From Prorocentrum cordatum (Eukaryota; Sar; Dinophyceae; Prorocentrales; Prorocentraceae), in the NCBI GenBank assembly GCA_963575745.1, contig CAUYUJ010000194.1:30001-94000 (forward strand): a DNA stretch of 64,000 nt. Reading direction: 5' to 3'. Positions within the stretch are counted from its first letter, which is position 1. The number at the start of each line of letters is the position of its first letter. The notes beneath the pieces were generated by a model. That model was not told the origin of the DNA, made no database searches, and saw nothing but the letters and a program-made list of their open reading frames with translations. Positions 34,006 to 45,100 of the stretch are shown here, piece after piece. The position numbers and the translations under genes are program-made.

Positions 34006-34360
34006 GAATCACGCAAGCACGTGTAGCACTCATGTGAAGAAGTTGTTCGATCATAACTTCTTCAATAGCCAGCTCTGAACACTCTTCCGCCACATGTAGA
34101 CGCACATCATCATTCTGAATCGATTTGCTGTGCTTTCCATCCCTGTAGCTTGCCTACAGCTCAAGTTAAGTGGAGAAAAACCGAACCACGCAAGCAAGTG
34201 TAGCACTCATGTGAAGAAGTTGTTCGATGATAAATTCTTACATAGCCAGCTCTGAACACTCTCCTGCCACATGTAGACGCGCATCATGATTCTGAATCCG
34301 AAAGCTGTACTTGTCATCTCTGTAGCTTCCCTACAGCCCGAGTTAAGTTCAGAAAACCGA
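33379..34360 (+). repeat. Divergent 175-177 bp satellite subfamily, five copies
   Basis: Copies start with CGAATCACGCAAGCACG at 33379, 33555, 33730, 34005 and (as CGAACCACGC) 34182. Steps are 176, 175, 275 and 177 bp; the long step contains a T/A-run insertion. They share only the CTGTAGCTnnCCTACAGCTCGAG segment with ordinary monomers and carry a distinct GAAGAAGTTTTTCGATCATAA segment. Confidence 0.9.
33898..34004. repeat. T-run/A-run insertion
   Basis: A T-rich run, a single G at 33923, then 81 consecutive A (33924-34004), interrupting one monomer. A poly(A) insertion or an assembly artefact is possible. Confidence 0.85.
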
Positions 34361-34603
34361 CGACACCTGCCAACATGGCACTCAGCAGTCGATCCCGCCA
34401 TGACGCTTTTCGATAGTAATGCCCACCCGATCGAGCTGATATCAAGATGGCGAGCCGCAGTAAGATCATAGATCACGGGAAAAAAATACTAGAGCTCTAA
34501 CGAATGGTCAGATTTCGAGAACATAAATTTCAACCGAGCCAAAGTTGTGAAAAGTTCAGTCGAGATTTTTCGAGCCAACTAGCCTGCCAGCGTTTTCGAA
34601 TTA
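34361..34603 (+). mobile_element. F1 right region (variant)
   Basis: GATCCCGCCATGACGC, CCGATCGAGCTGATATC, GGCGAGCCGCAGTAAGATC and CTAGCCTGCCAGCG: a subtype also seen at 35390-35610 and 40700. Broken at GAATTA by the next F1 unit. Confidence 0.7.
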
Positions 34604-35649
34604 CTGGGCGCCGGCGGTAAACCGTCAACCTTGGTTACCGCCGGGAGACTCGTAGAGCTTCCTAGCTCGACTTAAGTTGAGAAAACCGACAGCACCTACC
34701 AACATTCCGACTTATAGTGAATATTTTTTGACCTCTCAATGCGACAGGCGGACGCGTCTGATGTCTGCGAATCGACTCCTGTCATTACCAGCCCCGCAGC
34801 CCCTCTCAGCCCGAGTTAAGTGCAGAAAACCGACAGCACCTCTCAGGATGACTCGAACAATACGAATAGTTTCGCGGACCTAGTTCGGGCAGCAGACAGA
34901 GTTCAGAGCTCTGGATTCGACAGGCGGACGCGCCTGATGTCTTCAAATCGATTCCTGTGACCACCAGCACTGTAGCCCCCCCCTCAGCGCGAGTTCAGTG
35001 AAGAAAACCGAGAGCACTTCTCAAGATGACTCGACCAATACGAATAGTTTCGCGATTCTAGATCGGGCAGCAGACCGAGTTCAGAGCACTGGATTCGACA
35101 GACAAACGCAACTGATGATTCTGAATCAGTTTCTGTAAATATCAGCTCTGTAGCTGTCCTACAGCTCGAGTTAAGTACAGAAAACCGAGAGTTCCTGTCA
35201 ATATTACTCGAATAATACGAATAGGTCTGCGGACCAAGCTCGGCTAAAAGACCGAGTTCAGACATCTGGATTCAACAGGCGAACGCGCCTAATCGTTGTA
35301 CATCGATTGGCTGTGCTTACCAGCTGTAGCTGTCCTAAAGCTCGAGTTATGTTCAGAAAACCGTCAGCGCGTAGCAAGATGACTCAAAACGGCCGATCCC
35401 GCCATGACGCTTTTCGATAGTAATACCCACCCGATCGAGCTGATATCAAGATGGCGAGCCGCAGTAAGATCATATATCACGGGAAACATACTAGAGCTCT
35501 AACGAATGGTCAGATTTCGAGAACATAATTTTCAACCGAGCCAAAGTTGTGAAAAGTTCAGTCGAGATTTTTCGAGCCAACTAGCCTGCCAGCGTTTTCG
35601 AATTACTCTTAAACTTCGCCGCTGCGCTCTCAGGGAAGCTCTACGAGTC
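34604..35649 (+). mobile_element. F1 unit
   Basis: Hairpin with GGTT arm, CTCGTAGAGCTTCC, about four monomers and the variant right region. The right hairpin is of the type AAGCTTCGCCGCTGCGCTC..GGAAGCTCTACGAG, ending near 35646. Confidence 0.75.
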
Positions 35650-36750
35650 ACTGGGCGCCGGCGGTAAACCGTCAACCTTGGTTACCGCCGGGAGACTCGT
35701 AGAGCTTCCTAGCTCGCCTTAAGTTGAGAAAAACCGACAGCACCTACCAACATTCCGGATTATAGTGAATATTTTTTTACCTGTGAATGCGACAGGCGGG
35801 CGCGTCTGATGTCTGCGAATCGACTTCTGTCATTACCAGCCCTGCAGCCCCCCCACAGCCCGAGTTAAGTGCAGAGGCCCGACAGCACCTCTCAGGATGA
35901 CTCGAAGAATATAATAGTTTTGCATACCTGATTCGGGCAGCAGACCGAGTTCTGAGCTCTGAATTCGACAGGCGGACGCGCCTGATGTCTTCAAATCGAT
36001 TCCTGTGACAACAAGCACTGTAGCCCCCCCTCAGCGCGAGTTCAGTGAAGAAAACCGAGAGCACTTCTCAAGATGACTCGACCAATACGAATAATTTCGC
36101 GATTCTAGATCAGACAGCATACCGAGTTCAGAGCTCTGGATTCGACAGACAAACACAAGTGATGATTCTGCATCGTTTTCTGTAAATATGAGCTGTGTAG
36201 CTGTCCTACAGCTCGAGTTAAGTACAGAAAACCGAGAGTTCCTGTCAAGATGACTCGAATAATACGAATAGGTTTACGGACCTAGCTCGGCTAAAAGACC
36301 GAGTTCGGAGCTCTGGATTCAACAGGCGAACGCGCCTAATCATTCTACATCGATTAGCTGTGCTTACCAGCTCTGTAGCTGTCCTAAAGCTCGAGTTATG
36401 TTCAGAAAACTGTCAACGCGTATCAATATGACTCAAAACGGCCGATCCCGCCACAGTGCTTTTCGATAGTAATATTCACCCGATCGAGCTGAGATCAAGA
36501 TGGCGAGCGGGAATAAGATCGAATATCACGGGAAAAAATACTAGAGCTCAAACGAATTGTTGAATTTCGAGAACAAAATTTTCAACCGACCCAAAGTCAG
36601 CAAAAGTTCCGTCGAGATTTTTCGAGCCAACTAGCTCTCCAGCGCGCCGGAATTACTCTTAGCTTCCAGCAATAACTTGCTAAGGGAAGCTCTACGAGTT
36701 ACTCTTAAGCTTCGCCGCTGCGCTCTCAGGGAAGCTCTACGAGTCACTTG
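35650..36750 (+). mobile_element. F1 unit with two stacked right ends
   Basis: Hairpin, about five monomers, right region, first right terminus GGAAGCTCTACGAG at 36685-36698, then a second right end of the CGCCGCTGCGCTC type. The second may close an outer unit. Confidence 0.7.
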
Positions 36751-36911
36751 CCAGCGTCCAAAGCCCGGAGAGCGAGATGACCTTTGGGGTCGGGAGATCT
36801 TTCCTAGAGAGCTCCCTGGGGCCCTCTTGAAGCGCTTCGAAGGCACTGCCAGGCACGCCCCCGTGCGTGCCTGCACGCGTGCCAGCACACGTGGATGCGT
36901 GCCTTCCTGCA
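36751..36911 (+). mobile_element. F3 unit fragment
   Basis: Starts GCCAGCGTCCAAAGCCCGGAGAGCG and holds the palindromic segment GTGCCTGCACGCGTGCCAGCAC. It lacks an F3 right end before the next hairpin. Confidence 0.55.
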
Positions 36912-36945
36912 ACTGGGCGCCGGCGGTAAACCGTCAACCTTGGTT
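36912..36945 (+). repeat. F1 left hairpin arm, occupied LINE target
   Basis: CTGGGCGCCGGCGGTAAACC then GTCAACCTTGGTT, cut at the junction with the second LINE copy. The right arm (ACCGCCGGGG) is missing beyond the element, where sequence resumes GGGGAACTCGTAGAGC. Confidence 0.85.
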
Positions 36946-39714
36946 TTTGTTTGTTTGGACTCGCGTTCCCAGCTGAGTGCAGCTGGGCGAGGACCGGTCC
37001 CGCAGAAGCACACGGGCAGCGCTGAGCAGCGCTTCGGCTGCCGACAATTCACATTCTGTGACTGTAGCTCCTTCGAGGAGCCACGCGGCCTCGGCCAAAT
37101 CGCTCCAAACGAGGGACACGGCACTAGAAACAGCAAGCTCATGCCCAGCAGGGAAGGGGCCCACGGTTCTCGCGGAAGCGATGCCTATCTCACTGGGATT
37201 GCACTGAGTATTGATTAAGCCGATCTGAAGCCAGAAACCACATCCTGATCCTTGCTGGTCAACCCCGCCATCAAAGCCTCCCCTGATAGCGAACGGTAAG
37301 AGATAAGTTTCGAATGGATATAGATAACAATGAGTTCTGTAGAATGTGCGGCCACATCTGGCCTCATGCGTCAATTCATCCGCTCGTGTATTGTCCTCCC
37401 TGAATTCATGTCTCCATATCTCACGTCCCAAGGCAGCAGGCCTCAGATTGAAACACGCAGCGAGCTCAAAGGTACAATCAATCATGGCAGCTGTCCTCTT
37501 GCAGTAGCCACGATTCTCACATCTCCATTTCCCCTGTAGCCAGGAGCAGATAAGTAATGAGTCACCCTTGAACTCAGCAGCAAAACCCTCTGAGGATATA
37601 TCCCACACAGTCGCACGTTCCTGGATCATAGCATAACGTATTGCAAGCTTGGCGGACTCTTTGGGGTCGTACTTGGGGTGCAGAGGGTTGGTCGCGATGT
37701 CGACCGCCTCAGTATCGGCCTTCTCTCGAGCCTCAGGGGAGCCTCGAGGTCCATTAGGAGAGCCCTTCCAAGACACCACAAAGTAATCATAGACCTTAGT
37801 TTTGTTGTATTGTGTAAGGAGTTGCTTCCATACCTCCAAGAACTGAACCCAATCGCCCCGTACAGACTCCCACCACTTTTCCCCAAAGAACTGAATGTAG
37901 GGGAACTGCCAAGACCGACCGCCCACAGACACAGGGCCTCCACGAAGCCGCTTGCCCGAACTAGATAAGGCCCTGTTGCCGTGTTGTCGTAGAACCTCTG
38001 TTATTGTGTCGCGAGCCGTGACCCAGCCAACATTGCACATCATAAGCGCACGTCGGGAGTCTCGAAAGGCCCTCCTCCCCTTTGAGACGGCAAGTGGCTC
38101 GTCTCTGAGAGTGTGGGCAGCTCCCTCTCCAGAGGGCATCGGCTGTGAGCGGGCAATGGAACAGGCGACCTGCGAGCAAAGATCCTCCAGCCGCCTCTCC
38201 ATATCCGTAATCCTCCCCTCCACCTCCGTCACAGTCGCTGCAGGTACATCCTCCCCCCGTCCATCCGTAAAGCGAACACGTTTAGCACGTTGAGTCGTTG
38301 ATCCCTCCACCTCAACCTCCGTCCTTGCCGTCCTGTCCTCCTCCAAAGATAGTAAATATTGCCTCGTGGAGCGCATCATGCCCCAGCTCTTCCAACACAG
38401 CATCTGCACAGCCGACGGGAAACCCCCATCGCAGAAGATTGTCCTGACTCGTGTCAGTGCAGCTGGCCGCCATACCTCCCACCCCACATCTCCTGGCTTC
38501 CTCCTCCCTGACATTCTCAGAAGACACATACCCTCGAACGCATGGATAACCCTCACACACTCACTGTCAATCGTGATGGCCTCTGCTGCATATAAAAGAC
38601 GGCTCTGCACAGTCGATTGATATCGACGAAACTTCTTCACCAGAGGCAGCGCCCTGCACGTAAAGTACTGCACCTGCGCAAAGAATGCCCTTCGGGCCTG
38701 CTGGACGCGCTCCTGCACATCCGCGTGGATAGAAGTGAAACTTCTGGGAATCTGATACCCCAGCACATTCAAACTCTCAACATGCTTGAAAGGAACAATC
38801 CGCGAGCCAATCTGAACCGTGACCGTATCAGTGTACTGAGTACCACACACCATCATCTCTAGACTCTCCTCCTTCCACTCCATCCCCCAATCCCTGAGAG
38901 CAGTAGTGAAGGCAGTGGCCGCTACCTGCGCCTCCGATGCTGATTTGGCGGCCAGAAAAATATTGTCAGCCCAGAGAGCATGATTCCAACGTGCATACCG
39001 ACAATGATCATCATGGCATGGCATCTCGACTCCGACACCGCGCTGATCCAGGCGAGCAATCACATCACGCCACATAGCAATAGTGACAATAGTAAACGCG
39101 ATAGGTGATTCGGTACCCCCAGTACGGAGCGACCGATCCCACTGCACATTGGGGATTGTCACTCCTTCAAACAGCACCGTGCATGAAGTAGATGAGAGAG
39201 GCTCCAATAACGCATACTGTAACCGTGCACTGATCCCAAGGGCCGTCATCGCTCTCGACTGTCGGCAACGTCACAGCATCAAACGCCCGCTCGATGTCAC
39301 AGCTGAGGAGCCACGCCGTTTGATCTCGCCCCCATGTGGAAGCATGTTGTGCAATACATTTCATGGCCGATGAAATCTCCCAGCAACGTCGTCCGCTGGT
39401 AAAACCGTAAACCGCCATATCACTCATGAAGGGTTCCACACATCGTTCCAGTAAAATCGTCACACACGTGAGATACCATTTGGCCAAGGTATTTCCGACA
39501 AGCAGGTTCCTTGTTTGTCGCAGTGTTTCCAGTTTGCTCGTTTTCGGCATAAGTGTTAGGTATACTTCCTGCCATTCCCTTGGCGTCGGGCGAAGCCCGT
39601 TGAATATATCAGAGAAAACCTTACCAATAGAACGCACTGACCTCCACGAAAGAGACTTGAGAAGTTCAACCGAGATGCCGTCGGGCCCACAGGCCCGTCC
39701 TGTTCGGAGCCTGG
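36934..39714 (-). pseudogene. LINE ORF2 fragment: reverse transcriptase and permuted RNase H
   Basis: The minus-strand frame begins at the truncation with G-R-A-C-G-P-D-G-I, aligning with residue about 490 of the long copy. It keeps RT motif A (C-D-I-E-R-A-F-D). A one-base frameshift near 39250 splits it from the remaining 771-codon frame. That frame has motif B-like R-T-G-G-T-E-S-P and motif C as W-A-D-N (residues 93-96), a long connector, and RNase H-like motifs in the order G-D-S (D563), H-E-F-R-E-D-N-T-R-A-D (D624), F-D-G-G (D660), C-E-L-S-A-A-E (about 734). The frame has no stop of its own. It runs through the A-rich tail and stops at a TGA formed by the target sequence (36934-36936). 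The frameshift and truncation make it inactive. Confidence 0.85.
36946..39714 (-). mobile_element. LINE copy 2, 5'-truncated
   Basis: About 2.8 kb non-LTR retrotransposon inserted in the F1 hairpin on the minus strand. Its 3' end is a short A-rich tail (ACAAACAAAAA) abutting CCAAGGTTGAC of the target. The 5' end is cut just before the reverse transcriptase start and joins GGGGAACTCG of the F1 unit. The right hairpin arm was deleted, so no duplication is visible. Confidence 0.9.
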
Positions 39715-40772
39715 GGAACTCGTAGAGCTTCCTGACAGTATATAGTATGGAAGGAAAATCCAGAAAACGACTAGTTTCTGAGCTCAAGCGATTTCAGACC
39801 TCTCAAGATGACTAACAAAAAAACAGTTTGCCAACCCAGCTCGAGTATCAAACCGAGTTCAGACCTCTGAATGCAACAGGCGGACGCGTGAAATGTCCGC
39901 GAATCGACTCCTGTGACTGGCCCTGCAGCCCCCCTACCGCCCGAGTTAAGTGCAGAAAACCGACAGCATGACTCGAATAATACAATAGTTTCGCGAACCT
40001 AGTTCGAACAACAGACCGAGTTCCGAGCTCTGGATTCGACAGACGGACATTGCTGATGTCTCTGAATCGATTTATGTCACCAGCAGCACTGTAGCCCTCC
40101 CCAAGCACGAGTTAAGTACAGAAAACCGAGAGCACTTCTCAAGATGACCCGAACAATACGAATAGTTTCGCAGACCTAGCGCGGGCAGCAGGCCGAGTTC
40201 AGAGCTCTCGATTCAAGAGACGAACGCGCCTAAAGATTCCCAATCGATTTCTGTGACTATGAGCTCTGCAGCTGCCCTACAGCTCGAGAAAAGTACAGAA
40301 AACCGAGAGCGTCTGCTACAATGACTCGACTAATACGAATAGGTTTGCGGACCTACCCCGGCTACCAGACCGAGTTCAGACCTCTGGGTTCAACAGGCGA
40401 AGGCGCCTAATCATTCTACATCGATTAGCTGTGCTTACCAGCTCTGTAGCTGCCCTAAAGCTCGAGTTATGTTCAAAAAACCGTCAGCACGTATCAAGAT
40501 GACTCGAAACGGCCGATCCCGCCACAGTGCTTTTCGATAGTAATATTCACCCGATCGAGCTGAGATCAAGATGGCGAGCGGGAATAAGATCGAATGTCAC
40601 GGGAAAAAATACTAGAGCTCTAACGAATTGTCAAATTTCGAGAACAAAATTTTCAACCGACCAAAAGTTATGAAAAGTTCAGTCGAAATTTTTCGAGCCA
40701 ACTAGCCTGCCAGCGTTTTCCAATTACTCTTAAGCTTCGCCGCTGCGCTCTCAGGGAAGCTCTACGAGTCAT
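39715..40772 (+). mobile_element. F1 unit flanking LINE copy 2
   Basis: Resumes CTCGTAGAGCTTCC and CAGTATATAGTATGG after the LINE. About four monomers, right region, and right end of the CGCCGCTGCGCTC type ending CTCTACGAGTC near 40769. Confidence 0.75.
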
Positions 40773-41866
40773 GCTCTGTGGCACCCTCCCGGGACGCTTG
40801 CAGAGCTCTGTCAACCCTTTCTGAAGCGATCCTGCATTGCTGCGGACCCGCTGCCGGGTCGGGCAATTTCAAAATCTCTCGCCATCTTCGAAAAACCAAC
40901 CCCAGGTCATCACATTGTCCGCCCGGGCCGGGTTGGCCAACTAGCTGCACCCCGCGCCGGAATTCCTCTAGCTCATCGATGCCGAAGAGCTCTACGAGGT
41001 AAACTCCAAGAGCGAAAACACCCTCTGGAACTGGAAATCTTGTCTCGGGATGTCTGGGGGGCCCCCCTGCAGCGCTGCTGAAGCGCTGCCAGGAACGCTT
41101 CCATGCGCGCCTGCACGCCTGCAGGCACGCGTGGACGCTTGCCGGAAGCTCTCCCGGACACGTCGCCGGGCCGGGCGAGGCGCTGCGAGGCGCGTGGACT
41201 GCCGTGGAAATACTTGTAAGCTTCCAGCAATAACATGCTACGGGAAGCTCTGCGAGTTATTTGTTCTGGCGGTCCTTCGGGCGCTCTCGTGAGGCGCTAC
41301 TGGGGTTCTGGGGGGTTCCCCGGCAGCGCTTCTGAAGCGCTGCCAGGAACGTTTCCGCGCGTGCCTGCACGCACGCGTGCAGGCACGCGTGGAATCTTGC
41401 TGGAAGCTCTTCCCGACCCGCTGCGACGTTTTAGCTCCCTCCGGGGATTCTGGACCGGCGAAGATGGGCTGCTGGCGGGCACCACCACCGTCCGGCTTCT
41501 AATCTTAAACCCTCTAGCTCTCAGAGAGCTCTCCGGGAATATCTTTCAAATATTCGCAAAACCACCAAAAGCTGTCACATTGGCCGCCTCGGCCGGGTGG
41601 GCCAACTAGCTCCACCCCGCGCCGGAATTCCTCTAGCTCATCGATACCGAAGAGCTCTACGAGGCACGTGGAAGCTTGCCGGAAGCTCTTCCGGACCCGT
41701 TGCTGGGTTGGGCGAGGCGCCGCGGAGAACGTGGACCGCCGTGTAGGAGCCCCTGACGGCACAACCACCGTCCGGCTTCTAATCTTAAGCGCTCTAGCCC
41801 TCAGCGAGCTCCCCGGGAAAAACCCGGAGAGAGAAGAGGTCCTTCGGGGGCGGGAAAACGGGAAAC
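40773..41866 (+). mobile_element. Mosaic of F3 and F2 fragments
   Basis: Interleaved pieces: F2 body and right end (40860-41000); F3 palindrome blocks at 41045-41215, 41290-41545 and 41660-41815; an F1-type right hairpin near 41218-41258; and an F2 right end at 41590-41665. One F3 right end, CTCTCAGAGAGCTCTCCGGGA, is followed directly by ATATCTTTCAAATATTCGC, the resumed F2 body, showing F3 nested in F2. No gene; frames are products of GC content. Confidence 0.6.
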
Positions 41867-41898
41867 TGGGCGCCGGCGGTAAACTGTCAACCTTGGTT
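41867..41898 (+). repeat. F1 left hairpin arm and 12 bp target duplication
   Basis: CTGGGCGCCGGCGGTAAACT then TCAACCTTGGTT (41887-41898), repeated at 46953-46964 on the other side of the long LINE. Confidence 0.9.
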
Positions 41899-42110
41899 TT
41901 TCGTTTCGCGGACACACGGGCCCTAAGGCCCCGTCCAGTCCGAGGCGGGCGGGCACGCCAAACGCGGGCCACCGAGCGGCTAAGGCGAAAGCCTCACCAC
42001 GCCAAGCACGTGGGGGGCGGCTTAGGCGGTAGCCTCTGGCAGCTCTTATAAGGAGTGCGTACATCAACACAGTGTGTGCACGCATGAAGGCAACACACAA
42101 AAGAGAATCA

Positions 42111-45100
42111 TCAATCACACAACTTATCGCTAAAATAGGCCTGCAAAACCCGTGGGAGTGCTGCAATAACGCACTCTGCAGCGGGGAGTTCCGTATCCGT
42201 CACCGTGGACCCGTCTTGGAGAGCGAAGGAACAAACGTAAACGTCCTTGAAGATAATCTGTGGGGATTCACAGAAGGAAGAGGTGGGCGAGAGATGGGAG
42301 AATCGAGAACGCAGTCCTATCTGAATCCAAGCTCCACTTCCTGCTCCCAGGCTGCACACACCACCATCAAAGCCCGCTTTGATGAGGCAAGGTTCATAGC
42401 ATGACTGTTCGTATGGCTGCAACTGGTACTGTTCGTTCGTGTATTGGTGGCCCTCGCGGGCCTGGTGGGTAAGGAGGTCGGCTTTCTCATTCCATTCCCG
42501 AAACTCATGCTTCAGAAGATCGCGTCCTGCTTCAGCAGGTCTCACACCATACATACAACACATTCCTTCCAAAGCATTAATCATATTATCAACACGTGTC
42601 TGGTATAAGTGATTATCGGCCTTCCAGAGGCCGCAAAGCCAGCAAATGATAAGAAGAGAATCTCCTGTGATCTCCAACGGCACGCCTCCTGAAGTCACGT
42701 CCCAACATGTGCTCCTCATGTTGTGGATTGCTAATCTCTTACTGAATCGCAGGCGTGCAGCGGGAGAATCATCCTCTGTAACAACATACTCCTCATTTCG
42801 TTCAGCCAGAAAGACAGGGGAGTTACCATCATGGATACCTTTGCATTTCTTCTGGAAAAGCTTAAGCATAGAGGGTGTACAATGATGAGTTGCAAACTGC
42901 ATAAAGGCATGAAGGCCGCCTTGGAATACTTCCCACCACCGTGGGCCAAAGAACTCATGAAAGGGTGTCTGCCAACAACGTTGTCCGATCGCTTGCCCTC
43001 CTGACCTCCAGCGTTTCATAACTCCACATTCCCTCCACTTGCCGAAAGCCCGAAGGGCTTCTCCCTCAAGTGTGCGCAGCGTATCATAACTTATTCCAAA
43101 GGCAATCAAACACATGCGTGCATCACTCCATGCTCTATGCTCGTCCGTCATGTCCTCTCCCTGATACAACCTCTGCGCATATGCCGAGACATCCTTTGCC
43201 AGCAGCCACTGAGCTCGGAGAAATCTCTGGACCAAACTGTGGTACCCAGCCTCTGCGAACCTCGATCTGGCATCGCTGTATCTTCTCTCGTGCCATGTAG
43301 CATGGGATTCGTCTGGTTCTCGGCGGCATCGAAGCATGAAGCATAAACACTTGCCCTCAAACGCGTGCAATGCATGGAGGCTATCCTTGTCGGCCGTGCA
43401 GCCATCCGCACCGAAAAGGGCAATACTCTGAACCTTTTGCTGGTATCGTAGGAACTTGTCCTTCAGAGGCGTGCTTTTGTTCCGAAAATATCCTGCCTGG
43501 GAATAAAATGTCCGACGAGCCGCCTCAATCCTAGAGTCCACATCAAGGTGCGAGGAGTACTTATAATCAGAGAACAACTGGACGCCTAGAACCGTCATCT
43601 CAGTAACACGCCTGAACCGCATAACGTCATTCAGGAAGGGTACAAGTAAGTCGGCTGAAGATAGGATCAGCCCCTCTGCATCTCTCGCAGCGTCGGCTCC
43701 GAAGACCATGTAAAGCAAGCTTGAGGGTTTCCAGCGCATGCCGAAATCGTGGAGTCTAACAGTAAGGTCGTGAATCATGCGTGCCAATTCTTCCCTGCTT
43801 CGTGCCAAGATGTAGCAATTGTCTGCCCATACGAAGTGATTGACGACCGACGTGTAGGACGATTTGCCAGACTCCATGGGATCCCCAGTTTTAAAACACA
43901 CTTGATAACCTATGTTCTGTCTATCCCATTGTCGGAAGGTTTCCTGCCACATCGCAGCAATAATAAGATTGAACCCTAGGGGTCCCTCGGCACCGCCCGT
44001 TCTAATACATCTATCCCATCTCACACCCTCCACCTCGATACTTTCATGGCAAACCGTCCCCACACTATCGCATAGTGGATCAAGAAACGCATATTGAAGA
44101 TGATAAGGTACATGCGCGTGCTGCAAACCCCGTCTAACATTGGCTACCGTGCAATGGTCGAAGGCTTGTAGGATATCTGCATTGGCCAGATGTGCTGTTT
44201 CCCCCTTTCCCCATGTAGAAGCATGCTGTCCGATGTGTTTCAAACTCGCCGTGATCTCGTTCGTGGTGCGATTAGATTGGAAGCCGTAAAGACCGAGAGG
44301 GCGAAAGAGACCGTTTCGCTCGACATGTTGTTCCACCAAGATAACAATACATGTGCTGTACCATCGTGCAATAGCGTTCTGCATACATAGAAGCCTACCG
44401 TCCCTAAGATCCGTGATGCCAGGAAGCTCGGGCATAAAGGAGATGAGGATATCACGCCATGAGGAGGGGTACGGTGTGCACATGTGTAGCATATCGTCGA
44501 ACAGGCGTCGGATGTTGCGCAATATCGTCCAAGGGAGACACTTTAACACCTCACACGGTACTCGATCTGGCCCTGTGGCTCGTTGTGTACGGAGACGCGC
44601 CCGCCCACGTCCGAGCAACGCCATAGTGATGGTCGAATACGTGCTGCTACAGAGCTCCTCCCTCGCCTTCTCCTTGATCTCCTCCATCATACTAGCGTTC
44701 TCCTCCCGCATCTGATCCGATGAAAGCTTATTTCTGCAGAAACTGTCGAGCTCCTTCCTCCAAACCTCCCTGTCCTCCGTCTCCTGGCCCTCCACCACCA
44801 AGTGTTTAATATGATGACGAGTCTTTCGACGATTGAGGGGACACTTCCAGGCTGCAACATCTCTGCGATATCGACGGCGATGTAGATTAAGCTCACTCCT
44901 GAGACGTTTCTTTTCCTCTGGAGTCGTGTCTGACGGTAGTTCCCGCCATCTCTCCAAAAGACGAGTCAACTCGATCGGCCTCACAGGTGGCCTCTGCTTG
45001 CCGCTCTGCGTCGTGGTAAAGTCCACGTCAGGAGCAGCAACAAAAGACTGGATGAGCGTGCTAGGTAAGCTGGCTGGCTCCATCTCGAGAGAACGTGCGG

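Noticed and set aside
33379-34360. CRISPR-like array of direct repeats
   Set aside because: Whole monomers of about 176 bp are repeated, with no short repeat and unique-spacer pattern, in a eukaryotic context.
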